Made by a program: the position numbers and the translations under genes. Below are positions 61,583 through 64,000 of a stretch of 64,000 nucleotides of DNA, one piece after another (position 1 is the stretch's first letter; each line of letters begins with the position of its first letter). The stretch spans positions 4,898,001 through 4,962,000 of the forward strand of contig NZ_CP195100.1 of the NCBI RefSeq assembly GCF_051175315.1, given 5' to 3'. The stretch comes from Tundrisphaera sp051175315 (GTDB lineage Bacteria > Planctomycetota > Planctomycetia > Isosphaerales > Isosphaeraceae). A model generated the notes under the pieces. The model did no database searches and was not told the DNA's origin. It saw only the letters and a program-made list of their open reading frames with translations.

Positions 61583-63964
61583 ATGCGACCCTCAAGCGTA
61601 ATCCTCGCGTGCTCGTGTGCGCTCGCCCTGATGGCGTCCCGATCCGGGGCGGCCGAGGGGCCGGGGCACGAGTTCTTCGAGACCAAGATTCGACCCGTGC
61701 TGGTCGAGAAGTGCTACCAGTGCCACGCCGCCGGACCCAAGAAGGCCAAGGGCGGGCTTTTGCTCGATAGCTCGGCCGGCATCCGCGCCGGGGGCGACTC
61801 CGGCATGGCCGTGGTCGCCGGCCACGTCGACGACAGCCTGCTGGTCGAGGCCATCGCCCACGGCGACGGCGTCTCCCCGATGCCCCCCGACAGCAAGTTG
61901 CCCGACCGCGTGGTCGACGACTTCCGCGCCTGGATCGCCGGCGGGGCCCCCATGCCCGACCACGGCGCGACCGCCGGGGACATCAAGCCCCAGAAGGGGA
62001 TCGACCTCGCCGAGGGCCGCCGCTTCTGGTCGTTCCTCCCGGCCGTCGAGCAGGCGTTGCCCAACGTCTCCGACCCCGCCTGGACCCGGAACCGGATCGA
62101 CCGCTTCGTCCTCAAGAAACTGGACGACAAGGGGATGCGGCCGACCGCCGAGGCCGACCGCCGGACCCTGATCCGCCGCGTCACGTTCGACCTGACCGGC
62201 CTGCCCCCCACGCCCGAGGAGGCGGACGCCTTCGCGGCCGACGCCGACCCGGCCGCGTATGAGAAGCTGGTCGACCGCCTGCTCGCCTCGCCCCGATACG
62301 GCGAGCGCTGGGGCCGGCTCTGGCTCGACGTGGCCCGGTATGCCGAGGACAACCCGACCGGCGAGGCGACCTGCAAGCCGCCCCGCAACCCGCACACCTA
62401 CCGCGACTGGGTCATCAAGGCGATCAACGACGACCTCCCCTACGACGAGTTCGTCCGCCGCCAGCTGGCCGCCGACCTGATGCCCGGCCTGCCCCGGTCC
62501 GAGGTCGCCGCCACCGGCTTCCTCGGCCTCGCCCCGGTCTACCACAAGGAACCGAAGCTGTCGGCCGAGGTGATCGGCACGATCATCGCCGACGAGTGGG
62601 ACGAGAAGGTCGACACGGTCTCGCGCGGGATCCTCGGCCTGACCGTGGCCTGCGCCCGCTGCCACGACCACAAGTTCGACCCGATCGCCGCGGCCGACTA
62701 CTACGCCCTCGCCGGGGTCATGGCCAGCACCCAGATGGTCGAGCGCCCGTTGGCCGAGGCCGACCCCGCCGTCGTCGAGGCCCTGGCCAACCACCGCGAC
62801 CGCCAGGTCCACCTGGAACTGAAGCGGGGCTTCCTCCAGGAGCAGAAGAAGGGGGCCGAGCGCGACAAGACGGACCCATCCGGGTTCGCCCGCCAGCTGG
62901 ATGAGGTCGAGAAGGAACTCAAGGCCCTCAAGGATGCCCCCAAGTTCGACGGCCCGACCGCCCCGGCCGTGCGCGACGCCGGCCTCTGGGTCGACGGCTC
63001 GGACCCGTCCTGGACCGCGATCGACTATCGCCCCGGCCAGCCCCGCGACCTCCCTTTGTTCGTCCGGGGCAGCATCAGCAACCCCGGGCCGATCGTCCCC
63101 CGGCGGTTCCTGTCGGTCCTCTCCCCGGGCGACCCCGCCCCGTTCGGCTCCGAGGACAGCGGCCGGCTCGACCTCGCCGACCGGATCTTCGGCGACGCCG
63201 CGTCGCTCGCGGCCCGGGTGATCGTCAACCGGGTCTGGGGCTGGCACTTCGGCACCGGGATCGTCTCCACGCCCAGCAACTTCGGCAAGCTGGGCGACGC
63301 CCCGACCCACCCCGAACTGCTGGACGACCTCGCCGCCCGGTTCATCGCGTCGGGCTGGTCGCTCAAGTGGCTCCACCGCGAGATCGTCGCCTCGGCCACC
63401 TATCGCCATGGGAGCAAGGTCGACGCGGCGACCGTCGCGGCCGACCCGGGCAACCGCTGGCTCGGCCGGGGCCACCGCCGCCGCCTGGACGTCGAGTCCT
63501 GGCACGACGCGATCCTCCAGGCGACGGGGATGCTCGACACCACCATGGGCGGGCCGTCGGACAGCCTCGACCGCTCGATCTCCTATCGCCGGGCGGTCTA
63601 CGGCAAGGTCAGCCGCCAGCGCCAGGCCGACCTCCTCAAACTGTTCGACTTCCCCGACCCGACCCGCCACGGCGAAAGCCGCGACCAGACGACCACGCCG
63701 TTGCAGCAGTTGTACTTCCTCAACAGCCCGTTCCTGCTGTCCCAGGCCGACGCCCTCGCCGGCAAGGCCCTGGACGGGGACCGGACCGCCGAGGACCGCG
63801 TCCGCTTCCTGTATCGCCGGATCCTGCTCCGCACGCCCAACGAGGCCGAACTCGGCCGCTCGGTGGCGTTCGTCGAGGAGAACGGCGGCGTCCCGGATCG
63901 CCGGGCGTGGGAGCTGCTGACGCAGGTCCTGCTGATCGGCAATGAAGCCTTGTTCGTCGACTGA
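61583..63964 (+). CDS. Planctomycete cytochrome c / DUF1549 / DUF1553 protein
   Basis: 793 aa. Signal peptide (SVILACSCALALMASRSGAA). PSCyt1 haem c site is in VEKCYQCHAAGPKKAKGG. DUF1549 follows (RNRIDRFVLKKLDDKGMRPT, RRVTFDLTGLPPTPEEADA, VACARCHDHKFDPI), then a short helical insert and DUF1553 (SLAARVIVNRVWGWHFGTG, THPELLDDLAARF, TTPLQQLYFLNSPFL). It lacks the concanavalin-like insert of the homologue at 12318, accounting for its smaller size. The next gene starts 19 bp downstream and probably is a DUF1501 partner. Confidence 0.95.
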   Translation: MRPSSVILACSCALALMASRSGAAEGPGHEFFETKIRPVLVEKCYQCHAAGPKKAKGGLLLDSSAGIRAGGDSGMAVVAGHVDDSLLVEAIAHGDGVSPMPPDSKLPDRVVDDFRAWIAGGAPMPDHGATAGDIKPQKGIDLAEGRRFWSFLPAVEQALPNVSDPAWTRNRIDRFVLKKLDDKGMRPTAEADRRTLIRRVTFDLTGLPPTPEEADAFAADADPAAYEKLVDRLLASPRYGERWGRLWLDVARYAEDNPTGEATCKPPRNPHTYRDWVIKAINDDLPYDEFVRRQLAADLMPGLPRSEVAATGFLGLAPVYHKEPKLSAEVIGTIIADEWDEKVDTVSRGILGLTVACARCHDHKFDPIAAADYYALAGVMASTQMVERPLAEADPAVVEALANHRDRQVHLELKRGFLQEQKKGAERDKTDPSGFARQLDEVEKELKALKDAPKFDGPTAPAVRDAGLWVDGSDPSWTAIDYRPGQPRDLPLFVRGSISNPGPIVPRRFLSVLSPGDPAPFGSEDSGRLDLADRIFGDAASLAARVIVNRVWGWHFGTGIVSTPSNFGKLGDAPTHPELLDDLAARFIASGWSLKWLHREIVASATYRHGSKVDAATVAADPGNRWLGRGHRRRLDVESWHDAILQATGMLDTTMGGPSDSLDRSISYRRAVYGKVSRQRQADLLKLFDFPDPTRHGESRDQTTTPLQQLYFLNSPFLLSQADALAGKALDGDRTAEDRVRFLYRRILLRTPNEAELGRSVAFVEENGGVPDRRAWELLTQVLLIGNEALFVD

Positions 63965-63982
63965 CCCGGAGCGGACCTCGCC

Positions 63983-64000
63983 ATGACTCCTCCCAACCGT
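63983..64000 (+). CDS. Start of a further gene, cut by the window end
   Basis: ATG at 63983 opens MTPPNR with GGAG about ten bases upstream, 19 bp after the cytochrome/DUF1553 gene. By analogy with 12305-10887 it is probably a DUF1501 protein, but only six codons are seen. Confidence 0.4.

Overview
The window is about 70% G+C and almost certainly comes from a planctomycete, most likely the Isosphaeraceae (Tautonia / Paludisphaera / Singulisphaera-like; inferred from gene content, not from a marker gene). The signs are: four DUF1559 proteins, three of them with a pilin-like N-terminus; two loci of the cytochrome-c / DUF1549 / DUF1553 type with DUF1501 partners; a secreted protein with the LESLEGRRLL-type N-terminal tag; a LacI-like sensor fused to an AraC DNA-binding domain; and many one-off secreted proteins. 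No rRNA, tRNA or CRISPR array was recognised.

Layout. 1-3832: the truncated end of a conflict-system-like operon, with a membrane protein and a TPR/beta-propeller protein whose N-terminus resembles the bpX6 domain of MoxR-vWA-beta-propeller ternary systems. 3977-10482: hybrid histidine kinase, XylR-like regulator, two DUF1559 proteins and a small lipoprotein. 10887-16976: DUF1501 + DUF1549/1553 operon, divergent from hldE (ADP-heptose synthesis). 17031-22289: small unknown proteins, a VapBC-like pair, a 2OG-Fe(II) oxygenase, a palindromic repeat, and a DUF1559-lipoprotein pair. 22448-24158: tmk and holB overlapping. 24198-27685: HAF-repeat protein, unknown protein, MerR regulator, small membrane protein. 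27777-29312: a second copy of the palindromic repeat, split by an IS481-like element. 29411-36676: secreted and membrane proteins and an Imm52-like orphan immunity gene beside a duplicated host-gene 3' end. 36797-41633: carbon-nitrogen hydrolase, DUF4279 gene between hairpin repeats, a PLP enzyme and a PP2C phosphatase. 41909-47968: M16 peptidase, third palindromic repeat, orphan RHH antitoxin, a terpenoid-cyclase-fold protein and a secreted protein. 48229-51736: transmembrane Ser/Thr kinase plus an FHA-GAF-PP2C phosphatase. 51823-54280: SUKH-like orphan immunity gene between hairpins and a COG2509-type flavoprotein. 54395-63964: a large secreted sugar-dehydrogenase/FG-GAP protein, methyltransferase, esterase, a DapA-like + epimerase-like operon, and a second cytochrome/DUF1553 gene. 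A final start codon at 63983 runs off the window.

The most notable signals are non-genic. (i) A family of about 230-245 bp elements has nested palindromic arms, and the arms appear exchanged relative to the core between copies. One copy was hit by the IS exactly at the centre of an arm palindrome. (ii) A family of branched hairpins brackets small, foreign-looking immunity-type genes. (iii) At two separate loci an orphan immunity-like gene sits next to the 3' end of a host gene, and a copy of that 3' end lies on the other side of the immunity gene. Together these suggest a recurrent way of inserting single immunity genes at gene 3' ends. This is an inference and could be tested by comparison with sister genomes.
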